Shown piece after piece: positions 30,195-40,399 of a stretch of DNA of 64,000 nt. The DNA comes from Macrobrachium rosenbergii. Lineage: Eukaryota; Arthropoda; Malacostraca; Decapoda; Palaemonidae. The stretch is from assembly GCF_040412425.1 (NCBI RefSeq), contig NC_089756.1:9641226-9705225 (forward strand). The letters are read 5' to 3'. A program made the position numbers and the translations under genes. A model generated the notes under the pieces. That model was given only the letters and a program-made list of their open reading frames with translations. It did no database searches and was not told the origin of the DNA. Numbering within the stretch: position 1 is the first letter of the stretch; every line of letters begins with the position of its first letter.

Positions 30195-32009
30195 TTAACC
30201 CTTTAATTGCTGCCCTATTTACAAAAACGTCTCCCATGTTGCCGCTTGTTCAGTGAGTTAGCTTTACTGACTGAAAAAAGTTTTTTCAAAAATCACAGCA
30301 CGCTTTAGTTTTTAAGATTAAGAGTTCATTTTTGGCTCATTTTTTTGTCATTGCCTGAAGTTTAGTATGCAACCATCAGAAATGAAAAAATATCATTATC
30401 ATATATAAATATTGGAATATATGACAGCAAAAAAAAAAAACATATAATTGTATACAAATCGCTGTAAGCAAAACGGTTAAAGCTAATGAGTTAATTTTTT
30501 TAGTTGTATTGTACACTAAATTGCGATGAATTTGGTATATAACAAATTTTAAAACAATCAAAAAGCAACACAGAGAAAATATTATCACAAAATGATGCAT
30601 GAATTCATAACTTTCAGACGTAAAAAATGCTTTTTCAAAAATTCACCATAAATCATCAATATTGTGCTAGAGACTTCCCGTTTGTTGAAAAATGAAGCTG
30701 ATTGATTGAATATTACTAGACTGTAAAGTGTTTTAGCTTTTGCAATTGCAGTTTTTTTTTACCATTTAACGGTCGAGTTAAAGTTAACCAAAAGTCGAAT
30801 TTTTTCTATTTATCTTGATTTATATGGAAATATTTCAAAACCAATAAAAGCTAAAACCATGAGTTATTTTTGTTGTATTGTACATGAAATCGCGCACATT
30901 TTCATATATAAAACTTTATGTAACAACTAATATAAAGCGGTATAAATATTACAACAACGAGACTTTAAAGTCTTTTCTGAGATGTTCAGCCGAGTTACTT
31001 GCACAGACGTAAAGAAAATGTTTTTTTAAATTCACCATAAATCGAAATATTGTGCTAGAGACTTCCAATTTATTGCAAAATGAAGTTAAACAATTGAATA
31101 TTACTAGAATGTAAGAGTTTTAGCTTACAATTGCATTTTTACCATTTAGACCTCGAGTTAAAGTTGACCCAAAGCTTGAAATTTTGGCAGTTATCGTGAT
31201 TTATATGAAAATATTTCAAAACTGATAAAAGCTACAACCATGAGTTATTTTCTGTTGTATTCTACATGAAATTGCGCACATTTCCATATATAAAACTTTA
31301 TGTAACGACTAATATAAAACAGTGCAAACATTACGACAACGTGATGAAAGAATTTCTGGCGGACGTAAGGAAAAAGTTTTTTCAGAAATTCACCATAAAT
31401 CGAAATATTTTGCTAGAAACTTCCAATTGGTTGCAAAATGAAGGTAAATGATTGAATATTACTAGATCGTAAGAGTTTTAGCTTAAAATTCCGTTTTTGA
31501 CCATTTTGGTTCTCAAAGTTGACCAAGGTTGAAATTTTGGCAGTTAACGTGGTTTATATGAAAATATTTCCAACTGATAAAAGGTACCATGGGTTGTATT
31601 TTGCTGTATTGTACATGAATTTGCACACATTTTCATATATAAAAACTTTATGTAATGGCTAATATAGAACAGTGCAAAAATTACGACAAAATGACGAAAA
31701 GAATTTATGAAATTTTACGGCTGAGTTACATTATGTGCGTAAGAAAAAGTTTTTTCAAAAATTCACCATAAATCGAAATATTGTGTTAGAGACTTCCAAT
31801 TTGTTGCAAATTGAAGGTACATGATTGAATATTACTAGAATGTAAGAGTTTTAGCTTACAATTGCGTTTTTTTTCTACCATTTCGGTCGAGTCAAAGATG
31901 ACCGAAGGTTGAAATTTTTGTAGTCGACGTGCGGTGCGTTGTGTCCACTGGCACCCAACAGACAATTTTAGTCGACGTATGATACATCCAATAGGCGTTT
32001 AAGGGTTAA
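30195..32009 (+). mobile_element. piggyBac-like non-autonomous element with TTAA duplication, in E6 3' region
   Basis: TTAA at 30195-30198 and at 32006-32009 flank 1807 bases that begin CCCTTTAATTGC and end GCGTTTAAGGG, a short inverted pair. TTAA targets and CCC-starting ends are the signature of piggyBac-type elements. Removing it with one TTAA rejoins GGCAACCTGCGA to CCTCCTACG..GCAAAGCACCC, matching E5 at 36285-36335. No transposase ORF. The interior is AT-rich and made mostly of a tandem repeat (30280-31920). Confidence 0.8.
30280..31920 (+). repeat. Tandem repeat of about 360-390 bp, four copies
   Basis: Landmark ATTCACCATAAATC recurs at about 30641, 31030, 31389 and 31761. The same order of blocks follows each: ATTGTGCTAGAGACTTCC, GATTGAATATTACTAGA, GTAAGAGTTTTAGCTTA, GTTAAAGTTGACC, a 'tatatgaaaatatttc' block, TTGTATTGTACATGAA and CATATATAAAACTTTATGTAA. 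A partial unit precedes the first. Copies differ by small indels. Satellite-like filling of the piggyBac-like element. Confidence 0.8.
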
Positions 32010-32255
32010 CCTCCTACGTTGCAAAGCACCCACTCAAGTAGAGGTGACTTGGCTCTACTGCCACGCCGCTACATGTCGAGAGGAGCCACGACCAGAGGCA
32101 GTGCCTGTTTGCTGTTGCTCCCTCACCAGGTAAGGTTACAACAAGCATTCCAAGATGCTAGCTAATTTGCTATCCCAAACTATCCTCCATACCGGGCAGT
32201 TTTTTGGGTAGTATATGTCCATTCATCCCACCTCCACTCAATGTGGGATTCAGAT
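32010..32255 (+). other. E6 3' untranslated region, right part
   Basis: Continues the 3' region from 30194 with GCAAAGCACCCACTCAAGTA, a CCAGAGGCAGTG motif and a CATCCCACCTCC stretch before the ICR. Matches E5 (36320-36510) and E8. Confidence 0.55.
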
Positions 32256-32341
32256 ATGTAATTATTTGGTAAGTTGCTTATATAAAAATGACATTTTTAT
32301 AATAAAATAAAGTTTTATATATACTTACCAAATAATTACAT
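32256..32341 (+). repeat. E6 internal complementary region, palindromic
   Basis: Arms ATGTAATTATTTGGTAAG and CTTACCAAATAATTACAT with the central AAAAATGACATTTTTATAAT. Same structure as in E3, E5 and E8. Confidence 0.8.
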
Positions 32342-32387
32342 GATCGGAGCCCGCCCTCCTCCCCTCTCATGGACATAGAGCATAAAT

Positions 32388-32571
32388 GAATTGGGCTCTT
32401 TAGCTAAGTTGTACCTATTCTTCCCTGATAGTGGGCGGGGCAACATACCTACACCCAAAACAAAAGAGCGCTACTGCGAATTTCAAATTTTGAGCTGCCA
32501 TGTAAAGTAGAAACTATAGCTAAGTAATTATTTGCTAAGTATATATAAAAAATTATTTTATAAAAATGTCA
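32388..32571 (+). repeat. E6 right inverted terminal repeat and right tip
   Basis: Inverted match of 17776-17960 (GGGCTCTTTAGCTAAG, CTATTCTTCCCTGATAGTGG, GAGCGCTACTGCGAATTTC). Ends in AAAAATGTCA before the E5 gag sequence TTCTTGTCAG at 32572. Confidence 0.8.
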
Positions 32572-33170
32572 TTCTTGTCAGTGGAGTTGGACCATTTAGT
32601 GAAAGATTTATTCGAAATCTTTGCAAATATGCAGCTTCCTTGATTGGACAGTGGGCACTTTGACAAAGAAGATTGAAGATTGCACAGCACTACCGGACAA
32701 TTTTACTGCAGATTGGCTAGGAGCTTTATCCTGTGCGTATAAGGCAGTTTGTGATGGATTGCAAGAATTGGCTGCTCTCTTTACCTTAGGCATATTGAAG
32801 AAGAGGGAGCTGGGGTGTTGGTTTGCCACCAAAGGGGCCACTCCTTCTCAGAAATCATCTCTGCTCTTCGCCCCTTTGGACCGAGATAGTCTGTTTCCCA
32901 GGGCTACTTTGGAGCGTGTAGCTTCGGAGCTTTAAAAGAAGTCTATCTAGAACTTGCTAACGCAGTCCACTAAGCACCCAAAGCAGTTGATTCGGACACC
33001 TGCAGCACCCGTTAGTGTAAGGGTGGCCTCTCCTTTGCAGCAGCGGCCTTTTTGTGGCGCATAGCAGGGTATCAGTCCCGACCACATAGTAAGCCCTGTG
33101 CAATGTGCAGTCATCAAGTCGTCTACCAGACCCTCTTCTAGCAAGTGAGGAACTGGTCCTCCATGTGCCA
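32572..33170 (+). pseudogene. E5 gag-like ORF1, C-terminal part, after the E6 insertion
   Basis: Reads FLSVELDHLVKDLFEIF, then LDWTVGTLTKKIEDCTALPDNF, DWLGALSCAYKAVCDGLQEL, LGILKKRELGCWFATKGATPS and LLFAPLDRDSLFPRATLERV. A stop at 32933 and frame changes break the tail (PLQQRPF.G near 33040). It joins to 17775 when E6 is removed. Confidence 0.75.
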
Positions 33171-34170
33171 GTTTGAGCAAGACTTCTCCATTTTTGGAGG
33201 AAATGGGAAGTCAAGAGTTCAGAACCATGGGTAATAGAAGTTTTGAGAGAGGGATACTCATTCCCATTCAACGCAAAGCCCCCATTGGCTTCGACGCCCA
33301 TCAGCTTGACAGCCTAATCCGTAGACTCACAGAGGTTTTTGGCCTTGTCAAAGGAGGTTATCTCTCTACTCAAAAAAGGGGCTATAGAAGTTGTGAAAGA
33401 CGTGAACTCGAACTGATTTTACAACCGCCTCTTCATCGTACCCAAGTCATTGGGAGGGTGGAGACCTGTCCTGGACCTAAGTAGTCTGAATTTTTTTGTA
33501 AAGACCATGAAATTCAAGATGGAAACCAATCAGTCAGTGCTGTCCTCCATTCACCAAGGAGATTGATGGTTATTTTTCACGTTCCAGTCCACCCGGAATC
33601 CAGAAAGTGCTTGAGGTTCATGTTCCAGGGCAGGATCTGCCAGTTTCAGGCCCTCTGTTTCAATCTTTCAACAGCCCCACAGGTCTTCACCAGGGTTTTC
33701 ACCCCAGTAGCAAAGTGGCTATATTTGATGGGCATCCATATATACCTGTATCTCGACAACTGGCTCACACACTCCACGTCGAGAAACCATTGCACAGAGG
33801 ACTTACAGAACACCCTCTCCCTTGTCCAGGATCTGGGCCTTCTGATCAACTTTTCCAAGCCACAACTAGTCCCGACTCAGTCGATCGTCTGTTGAAGGAT
33901 GATGATCGACTGTCAGAGTTTTAGGGCTTTTCTGTCACAGAGAAGAATTTTTTCCTGCCTGCAGGAGATTCAGAAATTTCTTGTTCTTCCTTCCTGCTCA
34001 GCCAGGGAGTGGATGAGCCTCTTGAGTACTCTTTCATCCATAGAGAACTTTGTGTCCATTAGGGAGACTGCACTCAAGACCCCTCTAGTTCTTCCTAAAG
34101 GCCAAATGGCGTAGGAAAATATCTCCGGACTCATTTGTCTTCCCCATTACTCCCGAAATCAAGGAGGACC
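33140..34170 (+). pseudogene. E5 reverse transcriptase
   Basis: Motifs: HVPV.ARLLHFWRKWEVKSSEPWVIEVLREGYSFPF (broken, 33160-33280), FYNRLFIVPKSLGGWRPVLDLS in shifted frames (33415-33485), KFKMETNQSVLSSIHQGD (33505-33565), VPVHPESRKCLRFMFQGR, CQFQALCFNLSTAPQVFTRVF, and YLYLDNWLTHS (33743-33775), where the second active-site Asp is Asn (AAC). Then LGLLINFSKPQLVPTQSIV and a shifted MMIDCQSFRAF. Inactive; the same Asp loss is seen in E3, but with another codon. Confidence 0.75.
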
Positions 34171-34650
34171 TTTGGTGGTGGCTGGGAGAAGAGAGATTCC
34201 TGGTAGGGAAGTACTTATTCCTTCTGAACCCAAGCCTAATGTTGTTCTCAGGCACATCAGACCTAGGGTTGGGAGCTCATTTACAGGACTTGGAAGTTGC
34301 TGGGACCTGGTTGCAAGAAGAAAGATTGCTCCACATCAATGTAAAGGAGCTGAAAGCAATACACCTGGCTCTTTAGCATTTTGCTTCGGTGACACACAAC
34401 CAAATAATTGCAGTCCACTCAGACAACATGACGGTGTTGGCCTACACAAGGAACCAGAGAGGGACACACTCTTTCTCTCTTTGCCAGGGGAGCCAGAGAT
34501 CTTCTCATTTGGGCCCAGAACAACCATACTCAGACCATCATCCGCTTCATCCAGGGCAAGATGAACGTTGTTGCAGACAAGTTGAGTCGCTGCAAACAGG
34601 TCTTACTGACGGAGTGGACGCTGAATCCACAGATGTACACTGACCTGTGG
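34171..34650 (+). pseudogene. E5 RNase H region
   Basis: A PEIKEDLWWWL-like run (34148-34185), then a damaged YSDASDLG box at about 34240-34270 (the sequence reads as FSGTSDLG in the best frame), VAGTWLQEERLLHINVKELKAIHLAL in the same frame (34291-34375), and VHSDNMTVLAYTRNQ (34410-34460) followed by RFIQGKMNVVADKLSRCKQVL. Broken. Confidence 0.65.
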
Positions 34651-35010
34651 AAACGGTGGGGGAAGCCTCCGATATACATGTTTGTGACGTTGAAGAATCA
34701 TCGTCTTCTCCTGTATTGCTCACCAGTTCCAGACCCTCTGGCTTGGGCAACAGACACTATGCTCCAGGACTGGTCCGACCTGGACACGTACAGTATGCCT
34801 TTCCTCCATTCAGCATGGTGAGGGAAGTCATCAACAAGTTTCAATCTCACAGCAGCTCATCGATGACGCTAGTGGCCCATTTTGGCCGCAGAGGGAATGG
34901 TTCCCGGACCGTCTAGGCCTCTTAGTGGACTTCCCAAGACCTCCCACAGTGTCAAGATCTTCTCAAACAACCTCATTTCCTCTGTTATCATCAAGGTTTG
35001 TCCACACTCG
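34651..35010 (+). pseudogene. E5 region between RNase H and recombinase
   Basis: Contains the conserved run ADTMLQDWSDLD (34750-34780; the normal form is TDAMLQDWS), PPFSMVREVINKFQSH, an APFWPQREWFPD-like remnant (34875-34910) and LVDFPRP. Frame breaks at about 34875 and 34950. Confidence 0.5.
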
Positions 35011-36079
35011 CTCTGACAGGCTTCAGATTGTCAGGAAGTTTGTCAGAGTGAAAGGATTTTCAAAGGCAGCTGCGAAGGCTATTGCCAACTGTAGACGACA
35101 ATCTTCATCCAATGTCTACCAGGCTAAGTGGTCAGTTTTTTGTGACTGGTGTTGAAGACACAGCACCTCTTCTTCTGAGACCACTTTAGCTCAAATAACT
35201 GATTTTTTAATATTCCTGATGTCTTCTCAGGGACTAGCAACTTTGACTATTAAAGGCTATAGATCCATGCTCAGTTCTGTCTTTAGTCACAGAGGTTTGG
35301 ATCTTGCAACAAGTCAGGATCTTAGTGATTTCATTAAATCTTTCGATACTTCAAAGGAACACAGACCGCCTTCTATTCCCTGGAACCTAGACATTGTGCT
35401 TCGTTGGCTCTCAGGGCCTCCCTTCTAGCCTCTTCATACATCTTCCTCGAGAGACTTAATGAGGAAGACACTCTTTTCTGTTGCTCTAGCGACAGCCAAA
35501 AGATTAGTGAATTACAGGCCTTGGACAAGCAGGTCGTCTTTTCACAAGGTGATGCGGTCTGCATGTTTACCCTTGGGTTTCTTGTGAAGAACGAAACACC
35601 TACCAATCCTGGGCCCCGTTCATTCTCTATCAAGAACCTTACAGGCATCCTGGGACCTACAGACCAAGAGAGACTTCTCTGTCTGGTCGGAGCCTTAAAA
35701 TTTTACCTGGAGAGGACGGACTAAGAGCATCAGAGGTTCCCCTCTCAACCTCTGGTGTTCCGTACGGAACCCATCCCGTTCTGTGTCCAAGAACGCGTTA
35801 TCCTTCTTTCTTAGAAAAGTGATCTCTGAATCCCAGAGGGGAATTCAGGAAGAGGCCTTATCTTTGTTGAAAGTTAAAGCCCATGAAGTGCGGGCAGTCA
35901 CCACTTCGCTGGCTTTTAAACGCAATCTGTCAGTGTCAGCTATACTTCAATCTACATACTGGAAGTGCAGATCTGTGTTTGCCTCTCATTATTTGTGTGA
36001 TGTAGAAACCATGTATGAAAACTGCAGTACATTAGGTCTGTTCTCCTTAGCTGGCTTGGTGCTGGGGGAGGAAGGGTAG
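35011..36079 (+). pseudogene. E5 tyrosine recombinase (YR)
   Basis: N-terminal part RLQIVRKFVRVKGFSKAAAKAIANCRRQSSSNVYQAKWSVFCDWC, then a stop at 35153. The following frames give STTIKGYRSML-like sequence (35219-35270) and DIVLRWLSGPPF, then a stop at 35427. The frame 35404-35724 has ATAKRLVNYR-like damage at the first Arg box, FLVKNETPTNPGPRSFSIKNL, and LCLVGALKFYLERTD. The last frame (35783-36079) gives MSKNALSFFLRKVISE, KAHEVRAVTTSLAFKRN with His-x-x-Arg, YWKCRSVFASHYLCDVETM with the candidate Tyr, and GLFSLAGLVLGEEG, then a stop. Last third intact. Confidence 0.8.
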
Positions 36080-36512
36080 GAGCATGTCTCCTTTTTTTCT
36101 CTCTCCTTGTCTTGATTTTAGGTGATCGAGTTATGGGAGCCTTGGGGTACTGTGTACTTGGAGTACTCACCAGTCATTATCTCCTTTTGGTTGGGTTTGG
36201 TATGTAATGTAAGGTATAGGTAATAATGTTTGGTTGAAAGAATTTTTCTTGTACTGCACCTAGGGCAAGGGTGTATTCTTTTGTTTAACGCTTTGGCAAC
36301 CATCGGAGTACTCCTTGGCGGCAAAGCACCCACTAAAGTAGAGGTGATTCTCAGCTTTACTGCTGTGCCAGTACAGGTTGATGATGAGCACTGACCAGAG
36401 GCAGTAACCGTCTGCCATAGCTCTCTCAGATTTCAAATTCATCTCCATTACTGAGTGTTTTTGAGTAGTTAGCATCCATGTATCCCACCTCCTTTCTCTG
36501 TGGGATTCAGCA
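36080..36512 (+). other. E5 3' untranslated region
   Basis: No gene. Family motif GTACTGCACCTAGGGCAAGG (36252-36271), then GCTTTGGCAACCATCGGAG and GCAAAGCACCCACTAAAGTA, the empty-site version of the piggyBac-like target in E6. Confidence 0.6.
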
Positions 36513-36748
36513 GTGTAATTACTTGGTAAGTTACTTATATAGAAATGACCTTTTTATTATGAAATAAAGTTTTATATACTGTATACTTACCAAGTAACTA
36601 CATGATTGGAGCCGTCCCGCCTCCCCTCTAATGGACGTTGTGCATGAACGAATTGAATACCTGAGCTGGTTGTACCTATTCTTCCCCAAAAGTGGCCGGG
36701 GTCTGTTACCTTCACCAAAACCATGTGAGCGCTACCACTTAGGTAAAT
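36513..36748 (+). repeat. E5 internal complementary region and truncated right ITR
   Basis: ICR 36513-36603 with arms GTGTAATTACTTGGTAAG and CTTACCAAGTAACTACAT and centre AGAAATGACCTTTTTATTAT. The right ITR follows (GAATTGAATACCTGAGC, CCTATTCTTCCCCAAAAGTG, GAGCGCTACC) but stops at about 36748, before the AATTTC..GTAATTACTTGG part and the tip. E8 sequence starts there. Confidence 0.7.
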
Positions 36749-37890
36749 GGACGGCTCTTTCAAGGTAACAGAGGAAGAGCTTCCTTGTACCCATGCACGA
36801 ATCCCAGATCAGTTCTCCCTGTCAGCAAGAAGTCCTCATCTAGACCAGTCTCTAGCAAATGAGACTTCAGTCCTCCGTTTACCCTTGGGCACCAGGCTTT
36901 TACACTTCTGGAGACAGTGGGAGGCCAGATCAGTAGAACCACGGGTAATATGGGTTCTCAAGGAAGGATATGCGATCCCCTTCAAGGAGACCCCACCTTT
37001 GTCGCCTGTGCCCATTGCCTTAAAGACGTACTCGGTAGGCTCCGAGAGGTTTTCGGCCCTCTTAAAGGAATTCACAGCTCTTCTCCACAAGAGAGCTATA
37101 GAGGAGGTAGAAGACTTGCCATTGGAGGGGTTTTACAACTGCCTCTTTGTAGTCCCCAAAACCTCCAGGGGTTGGAGGCCAGTCTTGGATGTAAGTTCTC
37201 TGAACATCTTCATCCAAACCACAACGTTCAGGATGCAGACGAACAGCTCAGTTCTCGCTGCAATTTCTCAAGAAGATTGGATGGTCTGGATAGACATGAG
37301 AGACGCTTACTCTCATATCTCAATACACTGGGATTCCAGGAAATTCCTGAGATTCGTCTTTCAGGACAAAGTTTTCCAATTTCAAGCTCTATGCTTAGGG
37401 TTGTCAACAGCCCCTCAAGTCTTCACCAGGGTTCTCGCTCCTCTGTCTCAATAGCTTCATCTAATTGTCGTGAAAGTTTGTCTATATCTGGATGACTGGC
37501 TCCTACAATCATTATCCCTGAAGAAGTGCACGGAGGACCTTCTCAAAACCCTACAGTTAACCCAGGAGTTGGGCATTTTAATCAACCAGGAAAAGTCTCG
37601 GCTAATCTCTTCTCAGACGATAGTCTATTTGGGGATGAAGATAGACTCTCGGGCTTTTCAGACTTTTCTGTCAGAGAAGAGAATACTGTCATGCACCTAA
37701 AAAGTCTGTCATTTTCTGAGTCTTCAAACCTGCTTGGCCAACGACTGGATGAGCCTTCTAGGGACTCTCTCCTCCATAGAGATGTTCGTTCCTTTGGGGA
37801 GACTGCATGCGAGGTCTTTGCAGTTCTTTCTGAAGGCCAGTTGGATCAGGAAGATTCTTCCAGATTCCTTCGTATTCTCCATCACACAGA
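36749..37890 (+). pseudogene. E8 reverse transcriptase
   Basis: Intact from about 36790 to 37454: LPLGTRLLHFWRQWEARSVEP, WVLKEGYAIPFKETPPL, FYNCLFVVPKTSRGWRPVL, TFRMQTNSSVLAAISQEDWM, WIDMRDAYSHISIH, FLRFVFQDKVFQFQALCLGLSTAPQVFTRVLAPLSQ. A stop (TAG at 37452) replaces a residue of the usual LAKW. It continues with VCLYLDDWLLQSL (37476-37505; Asp pair intact), LGILINQEKSRLISSQTIVYLGMKIDSRAFQTF, and QEDSS/PDSFVFSITQKIKDLQWWL. Only one stop and about two frameshifts separate it from a continuous RT. Confidence 0.8.
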
Positions 37891-38770
37891 AAATAAAAGA
37901 TCTTCAGTGGTGGCTCGTAGGAGGAAGGTTCCACTCAGGGAAGTCCCTATTTCATCCGAACCTGAATCAACGCATCAGACCTATGTTGGGGAGCGACACT
38001 AGGACGATTAGAAGTGTCAGGGAAGTGGCCCCTTCAAGAGAGGAAATTGCACATAAATCTGAATGAGTTGAAGGCAATTCACCTGACGCTTCAACATTTT
38101 GCCACAGTATATAATTCGAAACTCAGTGGTTCATTCTGACAACACAATGGCTCTGACTTATATTTGAAACCAAGGAGGCACTCAATCTCTGTCGCTGTGC
38201 AAGTTAGCCAGGGATCTCCTTTGGGTGCACAGCAACAATACATAGATTCTAACCCGCTATGTTCAGGGCAAGTTGAATGTATTATTGGACAAATTGGGCC
38301 ATTGCAAGCGGGTTCTACCCATGGAATGGTCGCTGAATCCACAGGTGTGCACTGACCTGTGGCAACAGTGGGGAACACCGTGGATAGACTTGTTTGCAAC
38401 GTGTAGGAACCATTGCCTCCCCCTATATTGCCCTCCGGCACCAGACCCTCAGGCATGGACAACAGATGCGATGCTTCAGGATTGGCCACATCTGGAAATG
38501 TACGCCTTCCCTCCGTTCAGTCTAGTAAGAGATGTGATCAACAAATTCAAGACTTCTTACCACGCATCGATGATCCTAGTAGCTCCTTTTTGGCCTCAAA
38601 AAGCGTGGTTTCCAGACCTTCTAGAACTTCTGTATGACTTTCCGCAGCTCCTCCCACAGAGGAAAGATCTTCTCAGACAACCTCATTTCAACAGATATCA
38701 TCAAGGCTTGTCCACTCTCGCTCTGACAGCTTCAAACTGTCAGGAAGCTTGTCAGAGCGGAAGGATTTTC
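37891..38770 (+). pseudogene. E8 RNase H and linker region
   Basis: The first RNase H box is damaged (an Asn-rich NQRIRPMLGSDT run where YSDASDLGWGA is expected, 37965-38005). VSGKWPLQERKLHINLNELKAIHL and VHSDNTMALTYI are readable across frames (38010-38165), then VQGKLNVLLDKLGHCKRVLPMEWSLNPQ, TDLWQQWGTPWIDLFATCRNH, TTDAMLQDWPHLEMYAFPPFSLVRDVINKF, VAPFWPQKAWFPDLLEL and FPQLLPQRKDLLRQPHF in one frame from 38273. Confidence 0.7.
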
Positions 38771-39790
38771 AAGAGAAGTTGCGAATGCTATCGCAAAATG
38801 TAAACGCGAGTCTTCTTCAAGGCTCTACCAGGCTAAAGGGGCAGCTTTTAGGAGATGGTGTAAAGAACTTAATAGCTCTTCTTCTTCTACCTCTGTAGTC
38901 CAACTAGCCGAATTTTTACTTTACCCAAGATCTTCGAGAGGCCTTTCGACATCTACGACAAAGGGTTACGGATCCATGCTGAACTCAATGTTCAAGCATA
39001 GAGGTGTGAACATCTCTTGAGACCCGGACATTTCAGACTTAGTCAAATCTTTTGACACCAGAAAACGGAAGTCTCAGTAACCAGTGTCTTGGAGCCTAGA
39101 CGTAGTCCTGCATCGGTTGTCAGGCCCTCCTTTTGAACCAATGCAGGCATCCACCTTTAGGAATCTGTCTAGAAAGACACTTTTCTTAATTGCTTTAGCC
39201 ACAGCGAAAAGAATCAGCGAGTTGCAAGCCCTGGACAAACAAGTTGGTTTTTTGCACGAGACAGCTACTTGCTCATATATTTTAGGCTTCTTAGCCAAAA
39301 ACGAGAACCAGTCTAACCTTTGGCCTTGTTCTTTTTCCATCCAGAGTCTTGCAGAACTGGTGGGACCTTTGGAACAAGAGAGAGTATTGTGCCCAGTGAG
39401 AGCATTAAAATTCTACATCAAGAGAACCAAGAATATCATAGGGGATTCTCGTAACTTCTGGTGTTATGTTAAGAACCCTTTATGTCCTCTCTCCAAGAAT
39501 GCTATCTTTCTTTTTGAGAGACATTACAGTATTGCAGAGTCTCACTTGGGAATTCAGGAGAATAATTTACCATTGTTAAAGGTAAAAGCACATGAGGTAT
39601 GGGCAGTAGCCACTCCATTGGATTTTAAACGCAACCTCTCTCTAGCTATCATAATCCAATCGACTTATTGGCGGTGTCGCTCGGTCTTCGCCAACTATTA
39701 TTTATAGAATGTCAAAACTGTGTTCGAGGACTACAGTGCACTGGGTCCATTCTCTGCGGCTGGCGTGGCACTAGGGAATGAGGGGTAGAA
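38730..39790 (+). pseudogene. E8 tyrosine recombinase (YR)
   Basis: LQTVRKLVRAEGFSREVANAIAKCKR, LYQAKGAAFRRWCKELN, VVQLAEFLLYPRSSRGLST, YGSMLNSMFKHRGVNIS, then stops at 39018 and 39077. A long frame (39084-39707) has DVVLHRLSGPPFEPM, ALATAKRISELQALDK (first Arg box intact), FLAKNENQSNLWPCSFSIQSL, CPVRALKFYIKRTKN, and KAHEVWAVATPLDFKRN. Here the catalytic Arg of His-x-x-Arg is replaced by Trp. YWRCRSVFANYYL follows, with a stop where RDV should continue. Catalytically dead. Confidence 0.8.
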
Positions 39791-40278
39791 GTGATCCTCC
39801 TGTTTCTCTATCTCCTAACCTTGATTAAGGTTGTTGAGTTTTTGGGATGCCAGGGGTACTTAGTACTTGGAGTGCCCTCCGATCTTCGTTTTTAATGGAT
39901 GTGTAATACTGTATGTTTTAAATGGTGTACGGGTAATATAGTTTTATGATCATGTGTTAGCTGATGTCTGTGTGTTGCCCAGGGCAAGGGCAATTGTCTT
40001 GTTTAAGCTTTGTTGAGCCATAGAACTACTCCCTGACCACTAAGCTCCCACTGAAGTAGGGGCAATCCTGACACTACCAGTCATGTCCCTACGGATCGAG
40101 ATGAGCAACGACCAAGAGGCAGTATCTTCCTGCTCTTGCTCCCTCCCTAGGTAAGGTTATAACAAGAACAAGCATTACCACATTGCTAGCCTTTTTTATT
40201 TCAAATGCATTCCTTTATAATGTTTTTTGAGTAGCACATATCCATTCTTCCCACCCCCTATCAGTGTGGGATTCAGCT
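39791..40278 (+). other. E8 3' untranslated region
   Basis: No gene. Family motif TGCCCAGGGCAAGGGCAA (39974-39992), 'gatgagcaacgaccaagaggcagta' (40100-40124) and a CCCACCCCCTATCAGTGTGGG stretch before the ICR. Confidence 0.55.
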
Positions 40279-40360
40279 ATGAAATTACTTGGTGTCATAT
40301 ATAAAGATGACATTTTTATAATAAAATAAGGTTTTATATATACTTACCAAGTAATTACAT
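40279..40360 (+). repeat. E8 internal complementary region, palindromic
   Basis: Arms ATGAAATTACTTGGTG and CTTACCAAGTAATTACAT, centre AAAGATGACATTTTTATAAT. Same plan as in E3, E5 and E6. Confidence 0.7.
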
Positions 40361-40399
40361 GAACAGAGCCTGTCCCTCCTCCCCGCACATGGACATAGA

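Larger units (their letters stand above)
17776..32571 (+). mobile_element. E6: complete DIRS-type retrotransposon, family A, nested in E5 gag; carries E7 and a piggyBac-like insert
   Basis: Left ITR at 17776, gag from 18121, RT/RNase H with the longest intact frame in family A (20900-22624), YR broken by E7 at 23348-29828, 3' region broken by a piggyBac-like element (30199-32005), ICR at 32256-32341 and right ITR to 32571. Without both insertions it is about 6.5 kb. The right flank TTCTTGTCAGTGGAGTTGG resumes E5 gag. It is the least damaged family A copy here. Confidence 0.82.
15594..36748 (+). mobile_element. E5: DIRS-type retrotransposon, family A (subtype b), split by E6
   Basis: Left end and leader at 15594-15920 and gag at 15921-17775. 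After the nested E6 (17776-32571) it resumes with gag, RT, RNase H, YR, 3' region, ICR and a right ITR that stops near 36748 before its tip. The left ITR (CTTTCGGGGAAGAATAGGTAC, then GGCTCAGGTATTCAATTCG) and the right ITR (GAATTGAATACCTGAGC, GTACCTATTCTTCCCC) match each other better than they match E6 or E8. That pairs them as one element and joins it to subtype b with E11. Confidence 0.7.

Noticed and set aside
30280..31920. Regularly spaced repeats that might be taken for a CRISPR array
   Set aside because: Period is about 370 bases, copies are whole diverged units with no conserved short repeat and unique spacers, and the setting is eukaryotic.
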